The notes beneath the pieces are model-generated. The model ran no database searches, was not told the DNA's origin, and saw only the letters and a list, made by a program, of their open reading frames with translations. The position numbers and the translations under genes were made by a program. Of a stretch of 43,287 nucleotides of DNA, positions 24,574 through 32,705 are shown piece after piece. Source of the stretch: Paenibacillus xylanivorans (GTDB lineage Bacteria; Bacillota; Bacilli; Paenibacillales; Paenibacillaceae); the NCBI RefSeq assembly GCF_001280595.1, contig NZ_LITU01000075.1, positions 273,803 through 317,089 on the forward strand, given 5' to 3'. Numbering within the stretch: the stretch's first letter is position 1; each line of letters begins with the position of its first letter.

Positions 24574-25360
24574 AAACCATCCGCTGTCTCATCGCCTCAA
24601 ACAATAAAATCGTCGCTGCCATCGCGGCATTAAGTGACTCTGCCTGTCCTTGCATCGGAATCGTAATCGCATCATCCACCAGCCGTGCTGTGGTTTCCGA
24701 TATGCCCTTGCCCTCATTACCAATTACAAGCCACACCGATTGTGTAAAATCATAGCTGTAACACGAATGCTCGGCCTGCAAAGATGTACTCACCAACTTT
24801 ACGCCCGCAGCTTTCGCTTCAGGCAGCAACGATTCCAACTGACCTTCTACAATTGGCAAATGAAATAGTGAACCCATCGTCGAACGGATCGTTTTCGGGT
24901 TGTAAACATCGGCACAACCCGCGCCCAGCACTACGCCTACCGCTCCTGCTGCATCCGCACTGCGAATGATCGTTCCCACATTACCGGGGTCCTGAACATT
25001 GTCCAATACCACGACCAGTCCCTTGGAAGAAGACAACAAGCTTTGCAGCGGCTCACGACCTTTATGTACAACGGCAAAAACAGGTTGGGGTGTCATCGTA
25101 TCCGTACACTTGGCGATAACCGCAGGAGATACACTGATCCATTCCACACGCTGAAGTGGAGCCTCCACTCCAGCCAGTTCCTTGGGTACTCCCTGCTCCC
25201 CATCGTAAACAATACATTCCAGATCTGCCCCGGTACGCAGCGCTTCCTGTACGAGATGAATGCCTTCAATAATATATTTATGTTGACGGGTACGATGCTT
25301 TTTCTCCAGCAGCTGTGCCCATTCCTTCACACGTGTATTTTGCGGTGATACAATATCCAT
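24572..25360 (-). CDS. TrmH/SpoU family RNA methyltransferase (YsgA-type)
   Basis: This protein of 262 residues has an N-terminal substrate-binding domain and a C-terminal SPOUT knot. The three SpoU motifs are present: NVQDPGNVGTIIRSADAAG, WLVIGNEGKGIS and IPMQGQAESLNAAMAA, which bind S-adenosylmethionine and hold the catalytic Arg. It probably methylates 23S rRNA 2'-O positions or a related site. The start at 25360 has AAGGA at a suitable spacing; 13 further codons upstream are possible. In Bacillus ysgA lies beside sspI, as here (with a ktr gene between). Confidence 0.93.
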   Translation of the reverse strand: MDIVSPQNTRVKEWAQLLEKKHRTRQHKYIIEGIHLVQEALRTGADLECIVYDGEQGVPKELAGVEAPLQRVEWISVSPAVIAKCTDTMTPQPVFAVVHKGREPLQSLLSSSKGLVVVLDNVQDPGNVGTIIRSADAAGAVGVVLGAGCADVYNPKTIRSTMGSLFHLPIVEGQLESLLPEAKAAGVKLVSTSLQAEHSCYSYDFTQSVWLVIGNEGKGISETTARLVDDAITIPMQGQAESLNAAMAATILLFEAMRQRMV

Positions 25361-25461
25361 CTTTCCATCCTTCCCGTCTGCGGGATTTTTTATCAACATG
25401 TTACATGACGTATTGAAATTTTCCGCCTAAAGGTTGCTCCATCATCCCATCATTATACTTA

Positions 25462-26124
25462 TCACTTTGGATACGCCAGCTCCATTTTCGTCAAATGGTC
25501 CTTATGGCCAACGATGATCAGCACATCCCCATTCTCAATCCGATCCTCCGCATACGGAGAGATATTCATCGAATTCCCACTGCGGATCGCCATCACGTTA
25601 CACCCAAAGCGTGCACGGATATTTAGCTCCAGCAGGTTTTTACCGATCATTTGCTCGGAAGCTCTCATCTCCAGAATGCTGTAATCCTCTGACAACTCAA
25701 TGTAATCAAGAATGTTTGGTGACGTCAAATGATGGGCTACGCGCAATCCCATATCCCGCTCAGGATAAATGACCTTATCCGCCCCGATCTTCTGCAATAC
25801 TTTACCATGAAGCTCATTTTGTGCTTTTACGATCAGAACAGGCACACCCATATCCTTCAGAATAAGGGTCGTAAGAATACTCGACTGAATATCCTCACCA
25901 ATCGCCACAACGACGACATCAAAATTCCGTATGCCCAGCGCCCGCAACGCTTCCTCATCCGTTGAATCTGCCGATACGGCATGTGTCACCACATTGGACA
26001 TTTCCTGGGTCCGCTGCTCGTCCGCATCAATTGCCAGTACGTCGAATCCCATACCGCTCAGCGCATTGGCTACACTTGATCCGAACCGTCCCATGCCAAT
26101 CACCGCATATTGTTTCTTTGCCAT
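25462..26124 (-). CDS. ktrC: potassium channel regulatory subunit KtrA/KtrC
   Basis: This 220-residue protein forms the octameric cytosolic ring that gates Ktr potassium uptake channels. The RCK_N domain opens with AVIGMGRFGSSVA, binding NAD or ATP, and the AIDADEQRTQ acid at the end of strand 2 is present; the RCK_C domain (about 135-220) is the usual site for cyclic di-AMP. GGGAGG precedes the ATG (MAKKQYAV); the 12-codon extension lacks support. The sequence is closer to KtrC than KtrA, but the membrane subunit is not in the window. Confidence 0.92.
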   Translation of the reverse strand: MAKKQYAVIGMGRFGSSVANALSGMGFDVLAIDADEQRTQEMSNVVTHAVSADSTDEEALRALGIRNFDVVVVAIGEDIQSSILTTLILKDMGVPVLIVKAQNELHGKVLQKIGADKVIYPERDMGLRVAHHLTSPNILDYIELSEDYSILEMRASEQMIGKNLLELNIRARFGCNVMAIRSGNSMNISPYAEDRIENGDVLIIVGHKDHLTKMELAYPK

Positions 26125-26215
26125 TAGGGTAACCTCCCGCTGCACTTCAGCATTACGCATCTATTGTTAGTCGCTTTTCAATTAAGGGGTGAATATTCAC
26201 TTAAATATCCTTCGT

Positions 26216-26224
26216 AGTATACCA
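26216..26224 (-). promoter_or_regulatory. extended -10 promoter of the ktr gene
   Basis: On the minus strand TGGTATACT, about 92 bases before the ktr start. A perfect 12-bp palindrome, GTGAATATTCAC, lies in the leader at 26189-26200, a possible operator for ktr or for divergent sspI. Confidence 0.45.
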
Positions 26225-26305
26225 CAAAGCCCAATAAACTTGAATGCGCTCACGCTTCCCAGGGAACAGTATTAGAGCAGCCGAATATACGAGGAGGGAC
26301 TTGCG

Positions 26306-26539
26306 ATGCCAATTACATTAAGCCTGCGTGAAGCGATTGTTCATAAGGTTCATGACAAAAGTGATGATCAGCTCCGGGAGATGATCGAAGGTTCTGTAGA
26401 TGGACCGGAAGCAGCATTACCCGGCCTTGGTGCCATTTTCGAAATGATCTGGAAGAACACGGAACCTGCGAAGCAGGAAGAATTAATTCAAATTGCGCAG
26501 GAGCATCTGCACACCATTCCCGTTCAACCCATCAGTTAA
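26306..26539 (+). CDS. sspI: small acid-soluble spore protein I
   Basis: This protein of 77 residues matches the minor SASP SspI: LSLREAIVHKVHDKSDDQLREMI and the conserved LPGLGAIFEMIWKN near the middle. It is a forespore protein of uncertain function. GAGGAGGG lies six bases before the ATG. I could not find a convincing sigma-G promoter. Nearness to the trmH-type gene matches Bacillus. Confidence 0.95.
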   Translation: MPITLSLREAIVHKVHDKSDDQLREMIEGSVDGPEAALPGLGAIFEMIWKNTEPAKQEELIQIAQEHLHTIPVQPIS

Positions 26540-26682
26540 CTGAAGCCTTGGAGGGAAAGGTACCATCATCACGTTGTTCTGTCTGCAAAAGAAAGATTTT
26601 GTCTCATTGGTCTGGATTATACTTATACCCTGCTCCAAGAGCTGGGTAGTTAAATCCCCATAGACTAATTAGGCTCCCCAAG

Positions 26683-26732
26683 CAAACAAGGTACAGCCAC
26701 TGAGCAAACCTCAGGAAGCTGTACCTTGTTTG
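26683..26732. repeat. large two-tier hairpin downstream of sspI
   Basis: CAAACAAGGTACAGC (26683-26697) and GCTGTACCTTGTTTG (26718-26732) form a perfect 15-pair stem, enclosing a CTGAG / CTCAG stem with loop CAAAC. There is no U-run after it on either strand. It may be the sspI transcript end or a structured RNA. The 242 bases from 26540 to 26781 hold no other feature. Confidence 0.7.
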
Positions 26733-26781
26733 TATATGTCTGATGCTCCTAAGAAAATCAGTCGCCGCTGGAAAAAGATGT

Positions 26782-27081
26782 TCAATTGAATAATTTAGCG
26801 ATTTTATCAAACAATGCCGTTATTTCTTCATTTCCAGCAGTGGATGCGTCCGTATTTCCCCATGCATTCTTAAGTGCAGAAAGTAGATCATTTTCTTTAT
26901 CCTTAACCCCTGACCCTGAGCTGGAAATGAGAATTTGCAACTCACTTAGCAAGGATTTCTGTTCATCGACAGTAAGCTCATTGTTAAATGTGCTATCTTG
27001 GTTCTCTTCGTTAGTGACAACGTTGGTCTCCTCTTTCTGTGTACATAAATTAGGATCGGCACACTTCACATTAATCGGCAC
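26782..27081 (-). CDS. hypothetical protein, 99 residues (uncertain)
   Basis: The frame encodes an acidic, mostly helical protein: a Cys-containing start (VKCADPNLC), a Glu/Asn-rich region, TVDEQKSLLSELQILI and EITALFDKIAKLFN. I do not recognise it. The only usable start is a GTG without a clear ribosome site; the frame stays open for 15 further codons upstream to a TAA but offers no start there. It may be the remnant of a longer secreted or phage-type protein, or a weakly translated gene. Confidence 0.45.
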   Translation of the reverse strand: MPINVKCADPNLCTQKEETNVVTNEENQDSTFNNELTVDEQKSLLSELQILISSSGSGVKDKENDLLSALKNAWGNTDASTAGNEEITALFDKIAKLFN

Positions 27082-27184
27082 CCAAACTGAATTTACCCTG
27101 AGAGCAAACTGAATAATGACTGAATGTTACTCGCCCTTCTCCCCTATGCGTGAAACCTGAAATAGTACAAAGAACTAATTGAAC

Positions 27185-27231
27185 GACAAAAAATGACCTA
27201 AACCCCTCTCATCAGGAATTCAGGTCATTTT
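27185..27231 (-). terminator. terminator of prfC
   Basis: On the minus strand AAAATGACCT ... AGGTCATTTT then TTG; a ten-pair stem with a 22-base loop and a run of six U. Confidence 0.85.
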
Positions 27232-27265
27232 CTTCTGCTGTCTTTAGTATTTCAGGGAAATCGGC

Positions 27266-28849
27266 TTATGGAGCTGTCTCCAGGAATTTCGCCGTCGGGT
27301 TTTTGTCCATTGCGGTTCTCATCGCATATTCATTTTCGAACAAGACTACATAGTTTCCTTTTTTATCTTTCACCAGAGCGGAGTTGATCCGGAATTTACT
27401 TGGGTCCAGATTCTCGTCCACGATCCAGCGAGCGAATTGATAAGGCATACGCTGCAATTGCACGTCTACCCCGTACTCGCCTTTCATCCGGTATTCAAAT
27501 ACCTCGAATTGGAGCTGACCTACTACGCCGAGCAATGTTTCGTCGAAACTCACGGTGTTGAACACCTGAATCGTACCTTCTTCGGTCAACTGGTCAATCC
27601 CTTTTTGGTACTGTTTATGTTTCAATGCATTTTTAACCGTAACTTTGGCAAAAATCTCTGGTGAGAACGTCGGCAATTCGTCAAAAATAACCTCGCTGCC
27701 TTGGCTCAATGAATCGCCAATCCGGAAGATACCCGGATCGAATAGACCAATAATATCGCCTGCATAAGCCTCTTCTATAATATCCCGATCCTGTGCCAAG
27801 AATTGCTGTGGCTGAGACAGCTTGATCTCTTTGCCCACACGATTATGCTTCACGCTCATACCGCGTTGGAATTTACCAGACACAATCCGAAGAAATGCGA
27901 TACGATCCCGGTGTGCCGGATTCATGTTCGCCTGAATTTTGAAGACGTAACCGCTGAATTTCTCATTCGTTGGCTCAATTTCACCCGCTGTACTACGACG
28001 CGGTTCCGGTTTCGGCGCGAGTTGCAGGAAGTTCTCAAGGAACGTCTGCACGCCGAAGTTATTGATGGCACTACCAAAGAATACAGGTGTCAGTTCACCG
28101 CGCTGTACCTTCTCCATGTCGAACTGGTCTCCTGCAACATCCAGAAGCTCCAGGTCCTGACACAGTTGATCATGCAGATAATCTCCTGCCATCTCACGAA
28201 TGATCGGATCTTCGTATCCTTCTACCTTTTGAACTTTAATCGTCGAGTGGTCGTCCCCTTGGAACAATTCCACCTGATTTTTCATCCGATCGTACACTCC
28301 ACACAGCTCACGGCCTGTACCAATCGGCCAGTTCATCGGAACAGAACGAATACCCAGTACATTTTCGAGTTCTTCCATCAGATCAAACGGACTTTGTCCT
28401 TCACGGTCCAGCTTGTTGATGAATGTAAAGATCGGAATACCGCGCTTCGCACAAACCTGAAACAATTTGATCGTTTGTGCCTCGACACCTTTTGCCACGT
28501 CAATCAACATTACCGCGCTATCGGCAGCCGTTAGTGTGCGATACGTATCTTCACTGAAGTCTTGGTGACCCGGTGTATCCAAAATGTTGATGCGATGCCC
28601 CAGGTAATCAAACTGCATTACGGAAGACGTAACCGAGATCCCCCGCTGTTTCTCGATTTCCATCCAGTCACTTGTTGCATGTTTGCTTGCTTTCCGAGCT
28701 TTTACTGAACCGGCAAGGCGAATCGCCCCCCCAAACAGCAACAGTTTCTCGGTCAATGTCGTTTTACCCGCATCCGGGTGAGAGATAATGGCAAACGTCC
28801 GGCGTTTGTCCACTTCCTGTTGAAGAATGTTATCTGCAGCTTTGCTCAT
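27266..28849 (-). CDS. prfC: peptide chain release factor 3
   Basis: This 527-residue translational GTPase removes RF1/RF2 from the ribosome after termination. The G motifs are clear: SHPDAGKTTLTEKLL (G1), DTPGHQDFSEDTYR (G3) and NKLDREG (G4), with the RF3-specific KARKASKHATSDWMEIEKQR switch. Length equals the E. coli protein when translation starts at 28849, where AAAGGGA precedes the ATG; a 19-codon extension is unlikely. Two small CCGGC-N3-GCCGG hairpins lie in the leader (28886-28898 and 28923-28935). Confidence 0.97.
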   Translation of the reverse strand: MSKAADNILQQEVDKRRTFAIISHPDAGKTTLTEKLLLFGGAIRLAGSVKARKASKHATSDWMEIEKQRGISVTSSVMQFDYLGHRINILDTPGHQDFSEDTYRTLTAADSAVMLIDVAKGVEAQTIKLFQVCAKRGIPIFTFINKLDREGQSPFDLMEELENVLGIRSVPMNWPIGTGRELCGVYDRMKNQVELFQGDDHSTIKVQKVEGYEDPIIREMAGDYLHDQLCQDLELLDVAGDQFDMEKVQRGELTPVFFGSAINNFGVQTFLENFLQLAPKPEPRRSTAGEIEPTNEKFSGYVFKIQANMNPAHRDRIAFLRIVSGKFQRGMSVKHNRVGKEIKLSQPQQFLAQDRDIIEEAYAGDIIGLFDPGIFRIGDSLSQGSEVIFDELPTFSPEIFAKVTVKNALKHKQYQKGIDQLTEEGTIQVFNTVSFDETLLGVVGQLQFEVFEYRMKGEYGVDVQLQRMPYQFARWIVDENLDPSKFRINSALVKDKKGNYVVLFENEYAMRTAMDKNPTAKFLETAP

Positions 28850-29139
28850 AGATTCTATCCCTTTCATCCGTTCATTCACGTTAATCCGGCGAGGCCGGTC
28901 TGCCATTCAATCTTTATGCAATCCGGCTATGCCGGTTGATTGTACATTTATCTTTTCGCTCACTAGGCATTTAGCATCCTATATTAATTTTACACATTTA
29001 CAACGGAGTTCATCCTCCCTAAGCATTGTGCTTCCATTCATGCCGTAGACCTGAATTATAATCCAACTTTCCTATTGTACCATAATCTTTACCGAAAATA
29101 ACCGATTACGTACAGCAGATTCATCTCTTTTCCGATTGC

Positions 29140-29184
29140 AAAAAAAGAGCACCTTTCCGCCATCATTATGGCATCCAGGTACTC
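29140..29184 (-). terminator. terminator of doxX
   Basis: On the minus strand GAGTACC / GGTGCTC outer stem around a GCCAT / ATGGC inner hairpin, followed by seven U. Confidence 0.88.
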
Positions 29185-29207
29185 ATTATTCATTTCGCTT
29201 CTCACTC

Positions 29208-29606
29208 TTAGAAAATTAATGCGTCCAGTGCGTATTGTCCTCCACCTGTCAAAGCCAGTGCTACACCAACCACCAGAATCGCAAGGTTATATTCAAACCC
29301 GTTCTGCGTGGACCAGTATCCGTTCGCACCATGAACCTTTACAATGGCAATAACCATAGTCAGAGCAATCAGAATGCCTCCTACCGGTGTAAGCAGACCC
29401 AGAGCCAGCAGCAATCCGCCGCCAAATTCAGCGAGCCCTGCCAGCAACGCTACCAATGCGCCGGGTTTCATCCCCATCGATTCAAACCAGCCGCCAGTTC
29501 CCTTGATTCCGTATCCCCCGAACCATCCAAACAGTTTCTGAGCCCCGTGCGCCATGAACGACAATCCAATCACCAAACGAATCAATAACAACCCTACATC
29601 CAACAT
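29208..29606 (-). CDS. DoxX family membrane protein
   Basis: This 132-residue protein has four hydrophobic helices and the DoxX signature: LLLIRLVIGLSFMAHGAQKLFG, then GLAEFGGGLLLALGLLTPVGG. Members associate with quinone or thiol redox chemistry; Bacillus CatD is one example and is repressed by HxlR/DUF24-type regulators. The start at 29606 follows GGAGG at eight bases; the upstream ATG at 29621 lies on that site. A strong promoter with an overlapping dyad lies about 190 bases upstream (29798-29827), giving a long leader. Confidence 0.92.
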   Translation of the reverse strand: MLDVGLLLIRLVIGLSFMAHGAQKLFGWFGGYGIKGTGGWFESMGMKPGALVALLAGLAEFGGGLLLALGLLTPVGGILIALTMVIAIVKVHGANGYWSTQNGFEYNLAILVVGVALALTGGGQYALDALIF

Positions 29607-29658
29607 TTTCTTTTCCTCCATTCAATATATACAAAATAGTATTCTTAGATTAAAGATA

Positions 29659-29754
29659 TTATGCTAAATTTTTTTCTTCATGAATGTAGTCCGTAACCCC
29701 TTCACGTGGTTCATATTTCATCTCATGAATGATGTACTTAGCCGATGGATTCAT
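29659..29754 (-). other. 31-codon open frame in the doxX leader (uncertain)
   Basis: The frame reads MNPSAKYIIHEMKYEPREG and continues to EEKNLA, and stays open 13 codons further upstream (ending RKDIRNP). The composition looks protein-like, but no ribosome site precedes the ATG. It lies between the strong promoter at 29798-29827 and doxX. It could be a leader peptide, the eroded end of an older gene, or chance. Confidence 0.3.
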
Positions 29755-29797
29755 CGGGTTTCGTATGTCTTTGCGTAATTTCTTTATCTCTTTGTTG

Positions 29798-29827
29798 AGT
29801 ATAAGTTATATACTTACTTTTTGTCAA
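29798..29827 (-). promoter_or_regulatory. strong sigma-A promoter with dyad, upstream of doxX
   Basis: On the minus strand TTGACA (consensus), 18 bases, TATACT. The -10 box and spacer form an inverted repeat (AGTATA-AGTTA-TATACT on the plus strand, 29798-29814), so a repressor bound there would cover the promoter. The 390-base stretch 29622-30012 also holds the leader frame at 29659-29754, a second ATAC-N6-GTAT sequence near 29630-29645 and the zwf2 terminator. Confidence 0.75.
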
Positions 29828-29877
29828 TAGCTTAATTTTAATTATTTTTATCCTTTTTATATACCCATCTCTCCATC

Positions 29878-29924
29878 AAAAAAAGGCTTGGAAAGTTCGC
29901 GTATCTGCGTCCTTCCCAAGCCTT
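29878..29924 (-). terminator. terminator of zwf2
   Basis: On the minus strand AAGGCTTGGGAAGG ... CTTTCCAAGCCTT with seven U following. Confidence 0.9.
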
Positions 29925-30012
29925 AGTTCTGCAGGACAGCTCCTATCATCCATCAGATGATTTGTTCTCGCCTGATGCCCTATTATTTACTACAGGTAAC
30001 TCCATTCAGCAT

Positions 30013-31563
30013 TTAATTGTTCACTTGCCACACGACACTGTCTTCGTCCTGACCGTTCACCGGCCACCAATGGAATCCATCCTGCTCCAGCAGTTTTCCA
30101 GTCGCTTCCGGCCCCCATGTACCTGCCGGATACGTGTGCAGCTCACCATGATTCTCCGCCCAAGCCGCCGCGATCCGATCAACGAAGGACCATGCTGTTG
30201 CAACTTCATCCCAACGGGTAAAATAAGTGGAGTCTCCTTCTGCCGCATCATGCAACAGACGTTCATACGCCTCAGGCGAGTTGATTCCGATCATGCAGCT
30301 CTGACAGAAGTCCATCGCCAGCGGCTGAATCTCGGAATCTGAACCCGGTTTCTTGGCATTGATTTTGATATAAATGCCTTCCATCGGATTCACCCGGATG
30401 ACGAGCAGATTGGGCTCCAGCTTATACTTTTTGCCCAGATAGACGTTGCTCGGCATAGATTTGAATTCAACCACGATCTCAGTCGTTTTCACCGGCAGAC
30501 GCTTGCCTGTCCGAATATAGAATGGCACACCGGCCCAGCGGAAATTATCCACAAATACACGTGCGGCAAAGTAAGTCTCCGTATTGGATTCCGGATCAAC
30601 CTTGTCCTCCTGACGATAACCGGGAAGCTGCTTGCCACGATACTCCCCTTCCGTATACTGCCCGCGCACAACGTTAGTGCTTACTTCTTCATCAGAAGTG
30701 AATGCACGCAGAGAACGCAATACCTTAACCTTCTCATCGCGAATGTCCTCGGGGAACAAACGGCTTGGCGGCTCCATGGCAATCATCGTCAGCATCTGCA
30801 GCATATGGTTCTGTCCCATATCGCGCAATGCACCTGAATGATCGTAGTATCCACCGCGTTCTTCCACACCGACCGTCTCTCCCAGGGTAATCTGAACATT
30901 CGCAATATGTTTATTGTTCCAAAGCGGCTCGAAAAAGGCATTTCCAAAGCGAATCACTTCGATATTCTGCACCATTTCCTTGCCCAGATAGTGATCAATC
31001 CGATAAATCTCTTCCTCACGGAACACTTCACGGATCTGCTCGTTCAGATGCTCTGCAGATTGCAGATCATATCCAAATGGTTTCTCAATCACAAGTCGAT
31101 TCCACCCACGGCTCTCCAGCATTCCGCCATCGCGTAAACTATATGAGACGCTGCCAAACAACTCAGGTGCCAGCGCCAGATAGAACAGGCGGTTACCCGG
31201 TGTATTAAATTTCGCTTCCAGGCTCTCAGTCTGCTCACGCAATTCTTTGAAACCGTCCACGTTATTGATATCTAGTGATTTATACTCAAAATGTTCGACA
31301 AAAGCATTCCACTCATCGGGTTCCCCCGCCGGATAACGGCAGAACTCTTTAATGGATTCATAGATGTCTTCCCGGAATTCTTCTGGTGACCTCGGACGAC
31401 GCGCTACACCAATAACCGCAAAGTCTTCGGCTAACTTGCCTTCGCGGTAGAGACTGTAGATAGCCGGAAACAGCTTCCGGCGGGCCAAATCACCCGTTGC
31501 TCCAAAAATGAAAAATACTGCACCTGGTGTCTGCACTTCATCTTGCATTTGTTTTTCGACCAT
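30013..31563 (-). CDS. zwf: glucose-6-phosphate 1-dehydrogenase (copy 2)
   Basis: This 516-residue paralogue of the enzyme at 16372-17826 has GATGDLARRK near residue 22, EKPFGYD and RIDHYLGK (His191), so the active site is complete. It is longer by a divergent N-terminal 13 residues and a tail after HWW (ending DSVVWQVNN). GAGGAG precedes the ATG; the 26-codon extension is discounted. It stands alone, with its own extended -10 promoter and terminator, while copy 1 is clustered with the next pathway steps, so the two copies are probably expressed under different conditions. Confidence 0.96.
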   Translation of the reverse strand: MVEKQMQDEVQTPGAVFFIFGATGDLARRKLFPAIYSLYREGKLAEDFAVIGVARRPRSPEEFREDIYESIKEFCRYPAGEPDEWNAFVEHFEYKSLDINNVDGFKELREQTESLEAKFNTPGNRLFYLALAPELFGSVSYSLRDGGMLESRGWNRLVIEKPFGYDLQSAEHLNEQIREVFREEEIYRIDHYLGKEMVQNIEVIRFGNAFFEPLWNNKHIANVQITLGETVGVEERGGYYDHSGALRDMGQNHMLQMLTMIAMEPPSRLFPEDIRDEKVKVLRSLRAFTSDEEVSTNVVRGQYTEGEYRGKQLPGYRQEDKVDPESNTETYFAARVFVDNFRWAGVPFYIRTGKRLPVKTTEIVVEFKSMPSNVYLGKKYKLEPNLLVIRVNPMEGIYIKINAKKPGSDSEIQPLAMDFCQSCMIGINSPEAYERLLHDAAEGDSTYFTRWDEVATAWSFVDRIAAAWAENHGELHTYPAGTWGPEATGKLLEQDGFHWWPVNGQDEDSVVWQVNN

Positions 31564-31681
31564 GGGCTCCTCTTTCTTTCCGGGAAGACATCTCCACACT
31601 CTCCCCGAGCTATGTAATGGTGTTATATACGCAACATACAACCGTCAATTACCAGCAAATTTCCTTCTTGGATGTGATGCC

Positions 31682-31690
31682 ATTTTAGCA
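31682..31690 (-). promoter_or_regulatory. extended -10 promoter of zwf2
   Basis: On the minus strand TGCTAAAAT, about 120 bases before the start; no convincing -35 box. It shares 12 identical bases with the promoter of the small peptide gene at 8221-8232. Confidence 0.45.
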
Positions 31691-31810
31691 TAAAGCCCCA
31701 TGGGTTGCACTAATTTTCCCAAGAAATATAATCATTATTTTTCCACAATTCATGGAAATTTCATCTATAAAAATTCATGATCAAGCTTATAAATTCGCTT
31801 TAATAATGCA

Positions 31811-32548
31811 TTAATATTCAATCGTGATCACCGGGAAACCTACTGTAACCCGATTGGTCCCCTTTTCATCATCCTGGTGGACCGCCAGCTGCATGTTCAA
31901 GTGATGCGCACCACTCTTAATCGCTATTGGCAGATCCGATGCGTCATAAGACACGCTGGCAGTGCTGTTATCTGTATAACGTTCTATCGCTTGCATGTCC
32001 ATATCTCCAGACAGCTGTTCCTCGATTTGCTGCAATTGACTGCTGGCGCCTCTTTCCGTTGCAGCTGTGCCCTGCACAGCGAAATTCCATGCCGCCTTCA
32101 TTCCCGAGTCTGTGAGCAACTGGGATACCTGTTCATGTAATGTGGTCAATAAACGTTGGTCCGTATATTCATTGCCTGATAACTGAACGATCGCGTAGTA
32201 TTCATTTTCTCCCGTTACGACAACATTAACTAGAATGCCTGCGTGCTGAGCATCCGCAACCAACTCGCTACGATACACATCATGCCCCGTCTGAAGGACG
32301 CGCTCAGGATGTTGCAATCCCAGCCGCTGTGCGAGCATCTCTGCTTGCTCTTCTGCATCTCCATGGCCTTCACCTTGCCATTTAATCACTAGACGCTCCA
32401 CATGATCAATTGCCGTATCTGCTGTCTTCATCAATTGTTCCAGCTTGTCTGCTTCGGATTCCGTCTTCTCAGCGTACACATGTGTCATGCCTACAAGTAT
32501 AATGATTGCTAATGCCAGTATGCCTGCCGTCATCCATCGATTTAACAT
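31811..32548 (-). CDS. ywmB: YwmB family protein (TATA-box-binding-like fold, secreted)
   Basis: This protein of 245 residues has an N-terminal signal/anchor (residues 8-26, ending HVYA) and an extracytoplasmic domain. The overall pattern, including WQGEGHGDAEEQAEMLAQRL near residues 57-76 and the closing GFPVITIEY, fits the YwmB family of spore formers, whose function is unknown. GGAGG precedes the ATG. It lies downstream of the Lia/Psp operon on the same strand but about 160 bases away with a probable terminator between. Confidence 0.85.
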   Translation of the reverse strand: MLNRWMTAGILALAIIILVGMTHVYAEKTESEADKLEQLMKTADTAIDHVERLVIKWQGEGHGDAEEQAEMLAQRLGLQHPERVLQTGHDVYRSELVADAQHAGILVNVVVTGENEYYAIVQLSGNEYTDQRLLTTLHEQVSQLLTDSGMKAAWNFAVQGTAATERGASSQLQQIEEQLSGDMDMQAIERYTDNSTASVSYDASDLPIAIKSGAHHLNMQLAVHQDDEKGTNRVTVGFPVITIEY

Positions 32549-32628
32549 TTGAATCCTCCGCTCTTTCTTTCATTCTATGAATCTATCAACAGCATGCCCC
32601 CATTCCTCATTTACTAAACTTCTTTTTG

Positions 32629-32672
32629 GTATACAAAAAAAGCCCCATCCACCATCTTCATGGCTGATCGGA
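32629..32672 (-). terminator. probable terminator of the lia operon
   Basis: On the minus strand an AGCCAT ... ATGGGGCT stem with a bulge runs into seven U. The stem is imperfect, so the call is tentative. Confidence 0.5.
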
Positions 32673-32705
32673 CCTTATCGTCTCAACACTCACACAATTC
32701 ATATC

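Noticed and set aside
25365..25390. TCCCG-TCTG-CGGGA hairpin with a T-run on the plus strand upstream of the trmH-type gene
   Set aside because: Only five pairs, and no plus-strand gene precedes it.
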